Shown here piece after piece: positions 33,537 through 46,500 of a DNA stretch of 64,000 nucleotides (positions are counted from its first letter, which is position 1; each line of letters opens with the position of its first letter). The DNA is from Triplophysa rosa (Eukaryota; Chordata; Actinopteri; Cypriniformes; Nemacheilidae). Made by a program: the position numbers and the translations under genes. The notes beneath the pieces are model-generated. The model was not told the origin of the DNA and searched no databases. It saw only the letters and a program-made list of their open reading frames with translations. The stretch is taken from positions 1,287,336-1,351,335 of the forward strand of contig NC_079897.1 in the NCBI RefSeq assembly GCF_024868665.1. Reading direction: 5' to 3'.

Positions 33537-36500
33537 TACAATGAACATACAATGAAATAAATGGAAGGGTAAATATCATTCTTTTAGCAAATGAACTTTA
33601 TTCGCTTTATCTTCCAGGACAAAAACTGTTTGTTAGTTGTCAGAATGCAATGAAGTGCTGAAGCTACAGGCCACAAAACAGTGAAGTGTCACATTCGCTT
33701 ACATTTTGATATAGATTTTATTTCCCATTGTATATAAAATAAATATTTGATGGAGAATATACGCACATTATCAGTCGAGTCCAGTCAAAAGAGGGCTACT
33801 TAAACGGCAGAATAGGCAAACATCACGCTGAAAGCACATCAGTAAACCCAAACACAACGACGCCGTCAGTAAACACCTGCCGTCCTCATCCGAGTTCACC
33901 ATATATTCACACAGAATGGCTTTAGTTATTGCTATATTTTAAATGGTTTAAAGGTTCTGTTATGATAAAGTGCTTTTGCCTCCAGACTGAATGAAGAGTA
34001 ACACAGACAAGAGATGACATGTCTTCAAGGTCTAAAGGAACACCGAGAAAACAAGCCAACAGTTACCATACTGCACACGAACCAAAACCCTTAAGCCTTT
34101 CACACATGCAAACACCTTCTCTACTGTGTATTTGGTGTCCTTGGGAAAACAGAACAAAATTCACGAACATTTGAATGAATTTAAATAAAAAATATAAAGA
34201 AAGTACATTTCAGAGTTAAATTCTTATTAACTACAAAACAAAATGTCCTCCAAGTTAAACTCCTAAAGCTTTCACTCGACGAACATTCCCATCTATCCAT
34301 GACCAAGAAAACTTTTTAACTTCAGGGCTTTTCAAACATTTTTCTGGCACAGCTTTGTCAAGTCAACATTCAAACTTTGTCTGAACTTTTCTTTAGTTTA
34401 GTTATTTATAATCCATTTGGTGCCGCTATAGTAGCACAGAAATAATACACAACCTTTAAAACCCAGTTCATCACGAATAATCCACAACCAATAAAAAACC
34501 CTAATGGTCACCCTATGAATAAACTCTGAAACTGAAGATAAAGTTCAGGATTAGATCACATCATTTGTTTTTTGCTTGTCAGAATGCAGTAAGCACAATC
34601 AGGACTAGTATTAACACGAAACACAGGCACATTTGTACCTTCGTCTGCATTTTACATCACTTCCTACTAAAAATACAAACAAACAAAAAAAGAACAAGGA
34701 GCTCATGCAATGAACTGTGAGATCCTTCTTGCAAAAACAATAAGCAGTGATATGAGAAATAAAGAGCATGTACGGTCATATGAAGCATCTGGAAGATTGA
34801 AGATTTTGTAATCAGCATTCAACACCCGCACTGGTCTATAGATGAACACACAGCAGCTTCATCTTACAGCACAACAGACACACAAAAAACAATGTAAACA
34901 CAAAACGTTCATTTGTAAAAACAAACTCAAAAGGCAACTGAAGGCAAAATAAAGCTGTTATAAATCAAATATCAAGTAAATGATGTTTTCCGAGGCGCCT
35001 CACAGACAGGCATTAAGTGAACATAAGAAAAATCTCAACTCAAGACTGAGCTATATAAAAAGAATAGGAAAATAAGATCAGACGAGCCGAAATGCAAAAC
35101 CAATATATAACCACACTTATTAATAGTCAGAACACCCGCATTCAAAACCAACTCCAGAACGAGCCGGAGGGCCGTTCCACACCATCCACACCTGCACATT
35201 TCCACTGAATTTAAATGTGTTGTTTACACACGTCTGCATAATCCACACCCCTCTACCGAGTGTTTGTCAAGTGTTTCAGCTCTATTTAACACATTTTAAA
35301 AAGGCATTTAGCTCAATTCTACTCTAGATTCTCTCCAAAATCCAGCGCAGTCAATGCAAAAGATCATTTAAATGACATTTTTCTCCACACTCCTCTTTTT
35401 GGTATTAGTATTATAGTGGTGCGTAGCTCCGTTTCAAGAACAAAAGATAATGTGAAATGAAAACTCTCGTGAATACTGAAGTTTGTTTACATCACGACTA
35501 CTCGACCCGGTATTGACATACTCGACCCGGTTAAATAAACAGGAACAACATAAACCATCCCATGCCCCTGAGACTGCACCGGCATCGGCGACACAGACAT
35601 CTATTTTAAAGGCAAAAGAAGCATCCACGAAGGCAAAACAAGCACAGAAAGTTTGAAAAATAACTGAGTCTGTTAGCATTAATACTCCGAAGCACATCAT
35701 AGACATCAATGGATCTTTAGAGTTCACATGTAAAATATATCGCTTTTTCTCAACATAGCTCACAATAAAATAAGTCTAGTCTACTCTCTGTGCATGCAAA
35801 ATAGATTTGGATACATTACATTTTGAATAAATTCATTTTAAAACGTCCTGCACTTAACAGAATGAAACGAGGACATGTCTGGATCTCCTCATCTGAAGGA
35901 CAGCGTTAGCTCACTCGGTGCAAATGTATTCAGGATGAAACTTCTTTCATTATTTACTCGCCCTCATGAATATCTAAACCCATCTACCGTTATTTGATTT
36001 CCCTGAAAAAAAACGTGTTTTTACATTTATGGGTGCTTTAAAGCATCTTGCATGCACGTCAGCTTTACATTTGGTGTTTGGGATCGCAGGGAATAAAAAG
36101 CCTGATATTGGCGTCGCTAGCACCTTAATTCTTAAACGTCTCCTGCAATAAAAAACAGCATACGGGGTTGAAAGCGAGTAAATAATGACAGAATATTTGT
36201 TTTGGGATGAACTGTTCCTTTAAAGCAGCGTTTAGAGTTTCAGATCACTCTCTGTGTTGTCATGACCAAAGCACTTGAGTGCTTTTAAAGGGAAAGCAGA
36301 ATAATTCCACGCAAATCCTCTTTGTCATTAAATAAAGTAAAAGCAAACAGTTCACGACAGATGAAACTGGTGGTTCAGATGGATAATTCTGATGGTCCTG
36401 CGCACGTCCGACAAATGTACAAAGGCAATAACGTGTCCGGTTTTATATTGCTCCTGAAGTTTAAAACCCCTCGAGGTCAAACAGAAAACATAATTCACTC

Positions 36501-36960
36501 CTGATAAAATAAAAAATCAAGGCAACTCATGTCCTAAAAAACCACAAAAGTGTAATGAAGGCAATCGATGCTTTAAAAACAACCTGAATCTAGTGTGAAA
36601 TTAAACCTTTGGTAATGCATAGTTCTCTTCTCCATCATTCATGTGTCTATCCCACAATAAGACTAAACTACACCGTGTCTTAACCAGAGGTGCTGCGACA
36701 AGATCGAACTGAGAAACGCTGAATTTGATGTCAAACAGAGAATAAACGTTGGATGACCAACAATCGCTTTGAGATGAAGCCTGATGTCTGTCGTGTAAGA
36801 CTCTTTCACGTCTTTGCATTCGATCATATTTCATTCAAATTTTAATTGTGAGTTCACACATTATTTAACACTGTGTATGTACTCTGGGTAATATACTGTG
36901 AAAATACTCACAGGTCATACAGAGCGAAGTTGAACTTTTAGCGTTTGTTTTATCAATGTT

Positions 36961-36966
36961 TTTATT
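36961..36966 (-). terminator. slc9a1: Candidate polyadenylation signal of slc9a1
   Basis: The minus strand reads AATAAA here, 258 bases after the stop codon. It is the first canonical hexamer I noticed downstream of slc9a1. Alternative, more distal signals are likely because human NHE1 mRNA has a long 3' UTR. Confidence 0.4.
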
Positions 36967-37223
36967 GTTGCCACACTGTTTCTGGTTACGACATGGTGTC
37001 GAGTTCAAAAAAAGAAGAAGATAATATTAATAATATTTTGATTGCTCCTTTTTCTTTTCTTTTTGGTTCGTCTCTTTCCTTTCCCTGACGTCCTCAATTT
37101 GGCTTCCTGCAGAATAAATCTGTCCTCCCGTCTCAGTGTTATATACAGACGCTCTGTCAGTCTCGCGCGTCTCAGAGGAAGCTGATGGACCCCCCAGCCT
37201 CTCAATAACGCCCACCGGCTGGC

Positions 37224-37516
37224 TCACGGGAGGAAGGGCTCATCTTCCTCATCCTCAGCGCTGGGTCCCGGGTCGCTCAGACACCGCTGCAGACGCTGCT
37301 GCGGCTCTTTGTCGTCCTCGCCAGTCTCGTCTTTCTTCGCGACGAGAGACGTGGCTTTCATGACCAGGCCGTCCCCGTCCTCGTCCTCCTGCTCATAGCT
37401 GCTCTTCTTGAATTCATCCACCACACTGACGGACTCTGGAGACTGCGGAGACGCCAGTTCGACCTTGATGGTAGGGATGTCCCCGGTCACAGGTTTGATG
37501 ACCCAGGCTTGAGGGT
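37224..37516 (-). CDS. slc9a1: slc9a1 exon 12 (C-terminal tail, stop)
   Basis: Residues 676-772 and the TGA. It opens with [13 protein letters not shown], completing the SDP 14-3-3-type site begun in exon 11. It continues with [20 protein letters not shown], matching the human [20 protein letters not shown] segment, then an acidic stretch and RCLSDPGP near the end. KKSS within [10 protein letters not shown] fits a PKA-type site. It ends [10 protein letters not shown], where human has EPFFPKGQ. Acceptor is ccacag. Confidence 0.93.
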
Positions 37517-40500
37517 CTGTGGCAGGGGAAGAACATACTTAAATCCACAATTTTATCTCAGATAATACTTTTTTTTTCTTGAACTACTGCAACACGGATC
37601 ATTTCTTAACTTCCGAAGTTTGTCTTTTGTTTGTGCCAGCTTCTGTGGCTTTTTTCATGGTGAGAAAAAAAGTTAACTGAATTCAGTTTTTTAACTGAAT
37701 AAAAAGGTCTCTTACATGTTTAAACCCAGCATAAATAAAACGCGCTTTAAGGAGAAAGGATTTTAGAAGCACGTTGGTGGATCTTAAAAAGGTAAAGACT
37801 AAGTACAAAAACAGGTATAAATCTGATCCCATTGGTATGAAAATTGAACTTTTGGGAGATTTTTGTTGGTGTATAGATCAAAGTATGTTGATGTATTCTA
37901 GCTTTCAGATCCTTAGGAGGCATTGTGTGATTTTCAAGACCTTTAACTTCACGGGTAACCATAGATACCATATTTTCAGTGCTTTTACTTTTTATTTGAT
38001 GTCTGTTAAGGTATGAAATCCTGGGTTCAGTCCAGTATGCTCAGCTGAACTCTATCAGTAGGGGGCGCTGTGAAACCACCTCTAGTCTTACTAGCATGCA
38101 CAACTCGATGGAGTCAAAGACATTGAGCTCTGACAGATGAGAACGCTCAGAACTCAAAAGGGATCCTCAGAGTTACAGCAGAATAAATCAACCTCACCAG
38201 AAGCCAGACGCGCTCGTGCGATGGTCGGTGAATCAGGGGGCGGAGCTGGAACGGTGAGGTAATTATTCACGTGTGACATCTAAAGACAAAAATATAAATC
38301 CACAAACAATTATGTAACAGCTTTTACATAACACTGCAAACAAATTATTTTCCAGACATCCTTAAAACAAGACTTAATGTCTCGAGATGCAAAACGACAC
38401 AAGCATCTTGATTTCAGAGAAATCGGACAAATATTTTGTGGTGTTTTAGCTTTAAACAAGAGAAAGGTGTTTGCCTTTTTCCTTTTGAATAAAACCTTTG
38501 GAACCCCACTGGCAAACAGCTTCAGCATCTTGTTTTGAGCAAAATTATAACAATCGTGTTGGATTTCTCTGAAAGCAAGACAAGATTATTCGCTTCTCAA
38601 GTCAATATATCATGATTTAAGGATATGTAGATAAACGTATCGGAAAAACAATCCCGAAAAATATTACAAGAAAGATTTTTTCGCACTGTGCCAAATTTAA
38701 ACAGCCAGTGGATTATGTACATTTGTTATGAGATAAAAATCAAAATAATAAATAAAATGCACGCAAAACTGCTGGAATCGAATGCAAGTTTTACAGTATT
38801 ACTCTTAGAAATGTTCATTGCTCATTGAAAGATACACTGGGAAATGTCTACACTGGGTTCCAAATTATTATGCAAATGATATCTTTCTCTGGTTTTCCTA
38901 ATTTGTCGATGCAAATGACAGTCAGTATAATTTTAAAGTAATCAACAGTTAGGGTACATTTGGAATTTTATTGAACAAACCTCCCACTGACAACAGTATT
39001 TATTTAAAAAATGAAAAACTCAAAATGCACTGTTCCAAATTATTATGCACAACAGAGTTTGAAAACATTTCATAGGTTGTAAAAAACTGAAAATGGTCAT
39101 TTGTTGAATTTGCAGCATTAGGAGGTCATATTTACTGAAATCAAAAGCTATTTCAATCAAAAACATCCTAACAGGGCAAGTTACATGTTAACATAGGACC
39201 CCTTCTTTGATATCACCTTCACAATTCTTGCATCCATTGAACTTGTGAGTTTTTGGATAGTTTCTGATTGAATTTCTTTGCAGGATGTCAGAATAGCCTC
39301 CCAGAGCTGCTGTTTTGATGCTAACTGCCTCCCACCATCATAGATCTTTCGCTTGAGGATGCTCCAAAGGTTCTCAATAGGGTTGAGGTCAGGGGAGGAT
39401 GGTGGCCACACCATGAGTTTCTCTCCTTTTATGCCCATAGCAGCCAATGACACAGAGGTATTCTTTGCAGCATGAGATGGTGCATTGTCATGCATGAAGA
39501 TGATTTTGCTACGGAAGGCATGGTTCTTCTTTTTGTACCATGGAAGAAAGTGCTCAGTCAGAAACTCTACATACCTTGCAGAGTTCATTTTCACACCTTC
39601 AGGGACCCTAAAGGGGCCCACCAGCTGTCTCCCCATGATTCCAGCCCAAAACATGACTCCGCCACCTCCTTGCTGACGTCGCAGCGTTGTTGGGACATGG
39701 TGGCCATCCACCAACCATCCACTACTCCATCCATCTGGACCATCCAGGGTTGCACGGCACTCATCAGTAAACAAGACTGTTTGAAAATTAGTCTTCATGT
39801 ATGTGTGGGCCCACTGCAACCGTTTCTGCTTGTGAGCATTGGTTAGGGGTGGCCGAATAGTAGGTTTATGCACAACTGCAAGCATCTGGAGGATCCTACA
39901 CCTTGAGGTTTTCGGGACTCCCGAGGCACCAGCAGCTTCAAATACCTGTTTGCTGCTTTGCAATGGCATTTTTGCAGCTGCTCTCTTAATCCGATGAATT
40001 TGTCTGGAAGAAACCTTCCTCATTCTGCCTTTATCTGCACGAACCCTTCTGTGCTCTGAATCAGCCACAAATCTCTTCACAGTACGATGATCTCGCTTAA
40101 GTTTTCGTGAAATATCTAATGTTTTCATACCTTGTCCAAGACATTGCACTATTTGACGCTTTTCGGCAGCAGACAGATCCTTTTTCTTTCCCATATTGCT
40201 TGAAACCTGTGGCCTGCTTAATAATGTGGAACGTCCTTCTTAAGTAGTTTTCCTTTAATTGGGCTCACCTGGCAAACTACTTATCACAGGTGTCTGAGAT
40301 TGATTTCAGTGATCCAAAGAGCACTGAGACACAATACCATCCATAAGTTTAATTGAACAATATAAAATCAAATGTTTACGACACTTAAATCCAATTTGCA
40401 TAATAATTTGGAACGCAGTGTAAATCTCATATTGACCAAATATCATCTCAAACCTTTTCCAGATCCTTCATCCTCTTGCGTTTAATGAGGAACTCATTCC

Positions 40501-43500
40501 ATCCGTCCTCATCCGGATCAGCCACCAGAGTGTGTCGATTGTACGACCTCAGCTAAAAAACACAGAAGAGAGTCAAGATTGATCACGCGATATCAGTCAA
40601 GAGGTTAGTCACGTGAAGACAGAACAGGAAGTGATGCGTGCTCACTCTCAGACGGGTCTTCTGCAGGTTTGTACGCAGGATCTTTCTGATCTCCTCCTCG
40701 CGGGCTTTAGACACCTGAGGCAGCGCTCTCTCCTGAGACGGCTTCTTGGGTTGGATGTTTCTGGAAGACATTTCAGTAAAGTTCACTACAATGTGATATT
40801 CCCTCACGCTCGCATGCAAATGTAGACGTCCGGTTTCACTCACTGCATGGATACGGTGGATGGCATAGCAGAGGGAAGTTTGGAACCTCCGCCGCTCTCC
40901 ACCAGCTCGATGGCCTGTTTAAACTCCATCTTGTGGTAGAAAGCAATGAGCTGCGGTTCTTTTGAACGCTCCCCCGCAATCAGACACTTCTTCACATACT
41001 TCTTATTGAAGCGGTTCAGCCTGAAAAGAGGAAGGACGGGGTGAGCCACCGAGATGAGACACTGAAACACGTCTGAAGGTCCGCGCGGAGATTCCGCGGA
41101 TTCTGACTGTGTTATGCTACATAACAACACAATTCTCTCAAAGAGCAAAACATCCTCAAACAAAGCTAAAAACATCTCATAAACTCTTCACATTTAAATG
41201 GAACATACTTGTCTTTCCAGTGATGATGTCCGTAATGTCCGCAGATGTCCTCGATGCCCGTCAGCAGGTGGTCCAAAAACTAAAGACAGCAAAACGACAC
41301 GATTGAAAAACAAACAACATCTACCCAATAAAGCCGAGAATATAAAATATTTAAAAAAGGTGATCTGCCGACAGAAGGATGACAGACGAGACTGAAAGAA
41401 ATATCTGCCCGCCCCGCCGTCACGAGATGCACTCAAACAGATGTCGCCATAGCAACAATCAGTTTTATAAGTGATGAATAAATTCAGATTTGTGAGCAAA
41501 CGCTGTGTTTGGACAACAAAAAGCCTCTTTTACAGTAAAACGTTCACAAAACTAGTTGCAAATAAAAAGCAGCAATAATACAGACAAAATATCTATTATG
41601 TATTTACATTGAATATCATGGCGATTGTGACAACAGTATGGTCATCCCTCTCAGATACAGACACACGTCGAGAATTATAGTTGTTGATAGTGAGATAAAA
41701 TATTTCAAGGAGTTTTTCATGGACACAAACTACCCAATAGCAAAGCTCTGTTCTGTACATGTGGTTCGAGTTCGATCTAGACGTCTGCACGTGGTCAGAT
41801 GACTCCAACGGCTGGATCTCTTTTCCTGGAGGTCCTCACAAAACCAGTCAAGAATGTGTCTGTGTTTCAAAATTCAAACATTCCAAACATTTAGCATCGT
41901 GACCTGATTTTCAAGACGGTTAAGTGAACGTAAGGCCTAAAGTCTCGCTACCATAATGCACCTGGACATTTGCCTCCAGATTCTTAGATTTCCAACACTG
42001 TAACACAATGATTTTTACTGTACTTTATCCTTAATAACTGCAGCAAGGTGCAGGTAACGCTAAAGCTTGGACTAAATGCTTGTTTGAGCGGTCTTAACTG
42101 AAAACAACTTGCAAAGATTGGCCACCAGGTGGTGCTCATACACAATCTTAATGTTGAAGAATGTTGGTAAGCAACAACGGGACAACACTGACTTCCATTG
42201 TGTGAACAAAATCACCCAGATAATTCTTAAAATATCTTCTTTTGTGTTCCCACACGAGTTTTAAATAACATGACGTAGCATAAATGAGAACATAAAAATC
42301 TCTTTAACGCAGCATGGCTACACAATATATACATACGTTATCTCTAGAAAGGTCATCGAGTTAATTCACCGAGCGTGACGTTAGAGATGATATGAGAAAT
42401 GAGTTGAACCTGTGTGTGAATCTCTTCATTGATAGATCGCTTGGTTTCTTGTTTTTTCTTCACTGCCAGAAGGTCAACCAGAGGTCGAATGGTCATACCC
42501 TGCCAAAACAAAGAGACAAAACAGACAAATCATCATGTGCTTCTGCTCACATTCAATCCCATTTAAATGTACCACACCGTGATCCCAGAGCAATGACGTT
42601 TCACTGTCTATACATCTGTGATAACATGCATCCAAACCGTCTAGACCGCTAAAAGAGCGGAAGACCGCCGGCACTTCCTGTCCTTGAGGAAGGAGCTGTA
42701 ATTCATAGCGTGTCATCGCTGGTCAACAGCAGGATTTGTCATACTGTGCCGAACAAACATTAAGGACAGGAGGGAAGCACTGCAGCGTCTGTTACGTTTA
42801 CATTTTCCGAGGTGGCAGGATTTTTCCTCAAGGTCGGAAGCTAGTGGAGATCAAACTACGCCGCAGACGGCGATAACAAATGCACCGTCATCCCTGCCAG
42901 AGCCAAACCAGCTCATGTGCAGAAAGAACTCAATGTAAACCACACCTGCATCAATATACAGACACCCAAAATGTCTGTGGATTTCCAAGCTAGTCCCAAC
43001 AAGAAATGTTCTTTAAAACAATAACAATATGCTTAAGATTCTAAAACGGATTGGTACAGCGTGCTTAACAAGAAGATAACCTCATGAAACAAAGCAACAA
43101 GAGCAGAGAAAATCCAACATTAAACTATACTGATAACCATTTAAAGATCTTTATTTACTTTAAAATGTTGTGTATATTTTTATCGTGGCAGTGTCAAATC
43201 CTGCAGGAACAAGTCTCTGAACCACATGTATGTTGTAATGTGTTCAGATTTTGTTATTGAGTACAAATGCATTCACACACTACCAGAAACACTTGTGGTG
43301 CTCTTGTATAACATACACCACTAACAAACATGCTACATATTCACAGAAAACCACAGACTTCGACTTCCTCAAACATAATTCAAATCTAGCATCAATTACG
43401 GCAGCGTTGTCATTGCTGCAAAGTGCATCGCCACATCACGGTCACGGACAGTGGTGAAGTGAGGCACAGAAAGTGAAAAAGCGGGACAAGCGCATCATCG

Positions 43501-46500
43501 TCTAAGGCGAAGAGCATTGCCGACTGTGACGAAGTGCATGACCACTGACACCAAGTGCTTCACCAACTGTGTCGAAGCGCATCATTGACTGGCTCACAAA
43601 ACTAAAACCACACACCATCGTATAACAAGTTTTACACACTGACCCTGAACCACTCCAAGATAAAACACCTGTTGCAGTATAAACATCTCACACTTGTATC
43701 TCATTATGGTCTGTGTACCGTACACACGGAGTTCCTGCAGGTCCGGGTCCGTTTCAGCACAGAAAGCATCACATCATAATACGAATCATTACAAACCAAA
43801 GTGATGCGGGTTACTTTCTCCACGGCAGCTCAGATCTGTAACTACAGCACCATTAGAGAGCCCTCACCGCGCTGCCATACACCAAACCTTCATTCAACCG
43901 CCTGCGACAACAAAAGCAACGGACACTGACCTGCACAAACACCGTAAAGAAGATGACGGTGATGATGGCCGTGAGGAACATGTCTTTCCTGGCGAAATGA
44001 TTTTCGTCCAGGAGGTAAATCAGAGAGAACGCGATCGCCCCCCTCAGGCCGCCGTAAGCAATGATAAACTGGTCTTTAGTGGTCAGTTTCACAATACGAA
44101 ACTTATTGATCACCAACGTCAAGCCAATGACACCTGTGGAGAAATTAAACACTGAATCAAACACAAGCAGTGATATGCGGGTCACCAGGTTAACCTTTAG
44201 GATATTAAAATGAATCATTTCTGTCATTTGCATTTACGTCCATAAATACCGATAGCGCTCAGTTAAAGGGATGAATGACACCGTGTTTTCCTCACCCTCA
44301 AGGCACCCTAGGAGTACATGACTTTCTTCTTTCAGACGAATGCAGTCGGAGTATAATGCATATAATGCCATGGATGCACTTTTTGGAGCATCAAAATCTC
44401 ATCCCCCTTTCACTCCCCATTATAAAACTTGGAAGAGCCAAGAAAAATGGTACATAACTCCGACCGTCTGAAATTCGTCTAAAAGAAGAAAGTCATATAC
44501 ACCTTGACGGCGAGTAAAACATGGGGTCATTTTGGTTTTCCACTGAACTATCTCTTTAACTTCAGTGTCATCCTTGCAGGTTGAACATGGCAACAAACAT
44601 GGCAATGATTAGAAACTGATTCTTTATAAAGACACATTTTTTTGGCCTGACAGTTTGATCGCACGGGTCTCTTATTGAGACTGAACAGGTTTAGATTCTT
44701 CCAGATGTCCGGAGCATCACTCACCCAGAACACGGGCCACCAGGCAGAGAACGACCGTAGCAATCACAAAGGTCCAGTTCCAGTTGTGCTTCCCGGCCAC
44801 CGTGGACACGCCCAGGAAGATAAAGATGAGCGTGTCGCTGACGCTGCTCCACATCTTCAGGAAGTACTTGATGGTGGTGTGGGATTTGTGGGATATGTTG
44901 GCCTCCACGTAGGGACGCATCACAGCACCGCATGCGATCAGACTGCAGACAAAAGATGAGGTTTACGTCATGCAAAGTGCACGACACTATTAAAATATCA
45001 TCACAATGCTTTCTAATCTAATCTCTAAACACCATACAGTATTAATACAAATGATCAAAAGAAGCAAAGAACTCTGCGTCAAACTGTAATAGACTTTTGT
45101 GAGCTGTGTTAAATCCCTTAAAGATGTTTGTCAAAAGGTACGTGTAAATGAAGATTATTTTCAGAACTGGAAAGAGTTTAGTAAGGGGGATTTTGTCGTG
45201 GTCCTGATGTGACAATAGCAAATTGCTGCACTTTCAGTCATTCGTTACCGTTCCGTACAGGCGCTTTGCATTGCATTAGCACACACAGCACTGAAAGGAA
45301 CAGTTCACATTTAGCTCAACGTGTGAGGAATTAATTCACCATCAGAGGCAGCGGGGGTCATGACAACTTACAATTACGTCAAAGTGTTCACAGACATACG
45401 GGGGTGTGATTCTTTAGAAATGTTCCACCTAATGAAAGTATGTCTTACAATGAACTTTACAGGCCTCAAACCGCTGAGGGTCTCAAAAACATCATCGGTG
45501 CTGAACATTAAACTCCTGTGCCTCCTCTAAAAGACCCTCTCAAGGGTTTGAGTATTTGTGATTTCATGGACTCTAATAGTGTGTGGCTTTGACGTACGTT
45601 TCCTTCTAAATGTTCTTTTATAGCTAAAATGTCTGCTTGACCCAGATAGCACAGGTACATCTGTACGACGTCTCATAAAGGTCTGAAAAACATCTGCTAA
45701 ACGTCTAAGAAAGAGCATTTTTACATTCATTCTAAATCATAAACATCTTACAGATGTCTTCTAGATGTCTATGTGACGTCTCAGAGACGTACTGCAGATG
45801 AGCACACAATGTCTTGTAGATGTAAATGCAGACATTAAATAGATGTCTGCCAGATGTGTGTCAGCTATCAGGGGAGAAATTATCAATATCTGTCTGTCTG
45901 TCTGTCTGTCTTTTAACGGACAGAATTTTAAATAATAATTTCCAGACCATTCAGTTATTTCGACCTGTCCAGCCTTGTCTGTTGGAAACCTTCAGACGTG
46001 TGGTGATGTACGGCTCGGTCTCCGAACCCGTCAACGCCACGCACTCGCTCCATCACTGACTTTCCTGTCACTGCATCATAACTCAAGAGCTGTTTACAGC
46101 ACTGAAGCGTTGAGAGACCGCTGACATGCTTTATTTCATGAGCAGATGAAGCAAACGCAAACACGGGCTATTGATCAGATCTCATCTCATAGTGTCTGTG
46201 ACGGGCCAGCACAGGCCAATAAATCGCAGGATGTTTTCAGTCTGAGATATCAATTGATTTATTATCAAAAATAAAATAAGATCGTGTGCAGTTCTGTGCA
46301 AATGTTTCTAAAAGACACCTAAAACGCTCAACCTTTAAATGACTCATTAAAATGACCACAAACCTTAAAATAGGCCTCATTTACTAGATAAATATGTGTT
46401 TATTGGTCTTACTGTGTATGGATTTTCCCTGCACAATATTTCAAATATAACATTTATCTTCTGATCATCTTTCATTAGAATGCAACAACTGGATCCACCT

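Larger units (their letters stand above)
32964..37223 (-). other. slc9a1: Probable slc9a1 3' UTR and intergenic DNA
   Basis: No coding sequence was recognised. The part next to the stop codon must include the slc9a1 3' UTR. Several TTTATT words (AATAAA on the minus strand) are present, the nearest at 36961-36966. A decayed fold-back MITE may span about 35930-36222 (ending GATGAACTGTTCC then TTTAA). A perfect 15-bp hairpin lies at 33498-33536. The end of the transcript cannot be fixed from sequence alone. Confidence 0.4.

Noticed and set aside
39472..39846. Plus-strand open frame inside the transposon
   Set aside because: It is the antisense shadow of the Tc1 transposase, which has clear catalytic motifs on the minus strand.
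39181..40194. Transposase as a domesticated host gene or slc9a1 exon
   Set aside because: Terminal repeats and TA duplications surround it exactly as in an ordinary mobile element, and all twelve slc9a1 exons join without it. Fusion transcripts remain only a possibility.
43420..43590. Degenerate GAAGTGCATCACC-like repetition as a CRISPR-like or satellite array
   Set aside because: Units vary in length and sequence, no regular spacers exist, and the DNA is vertebrate.
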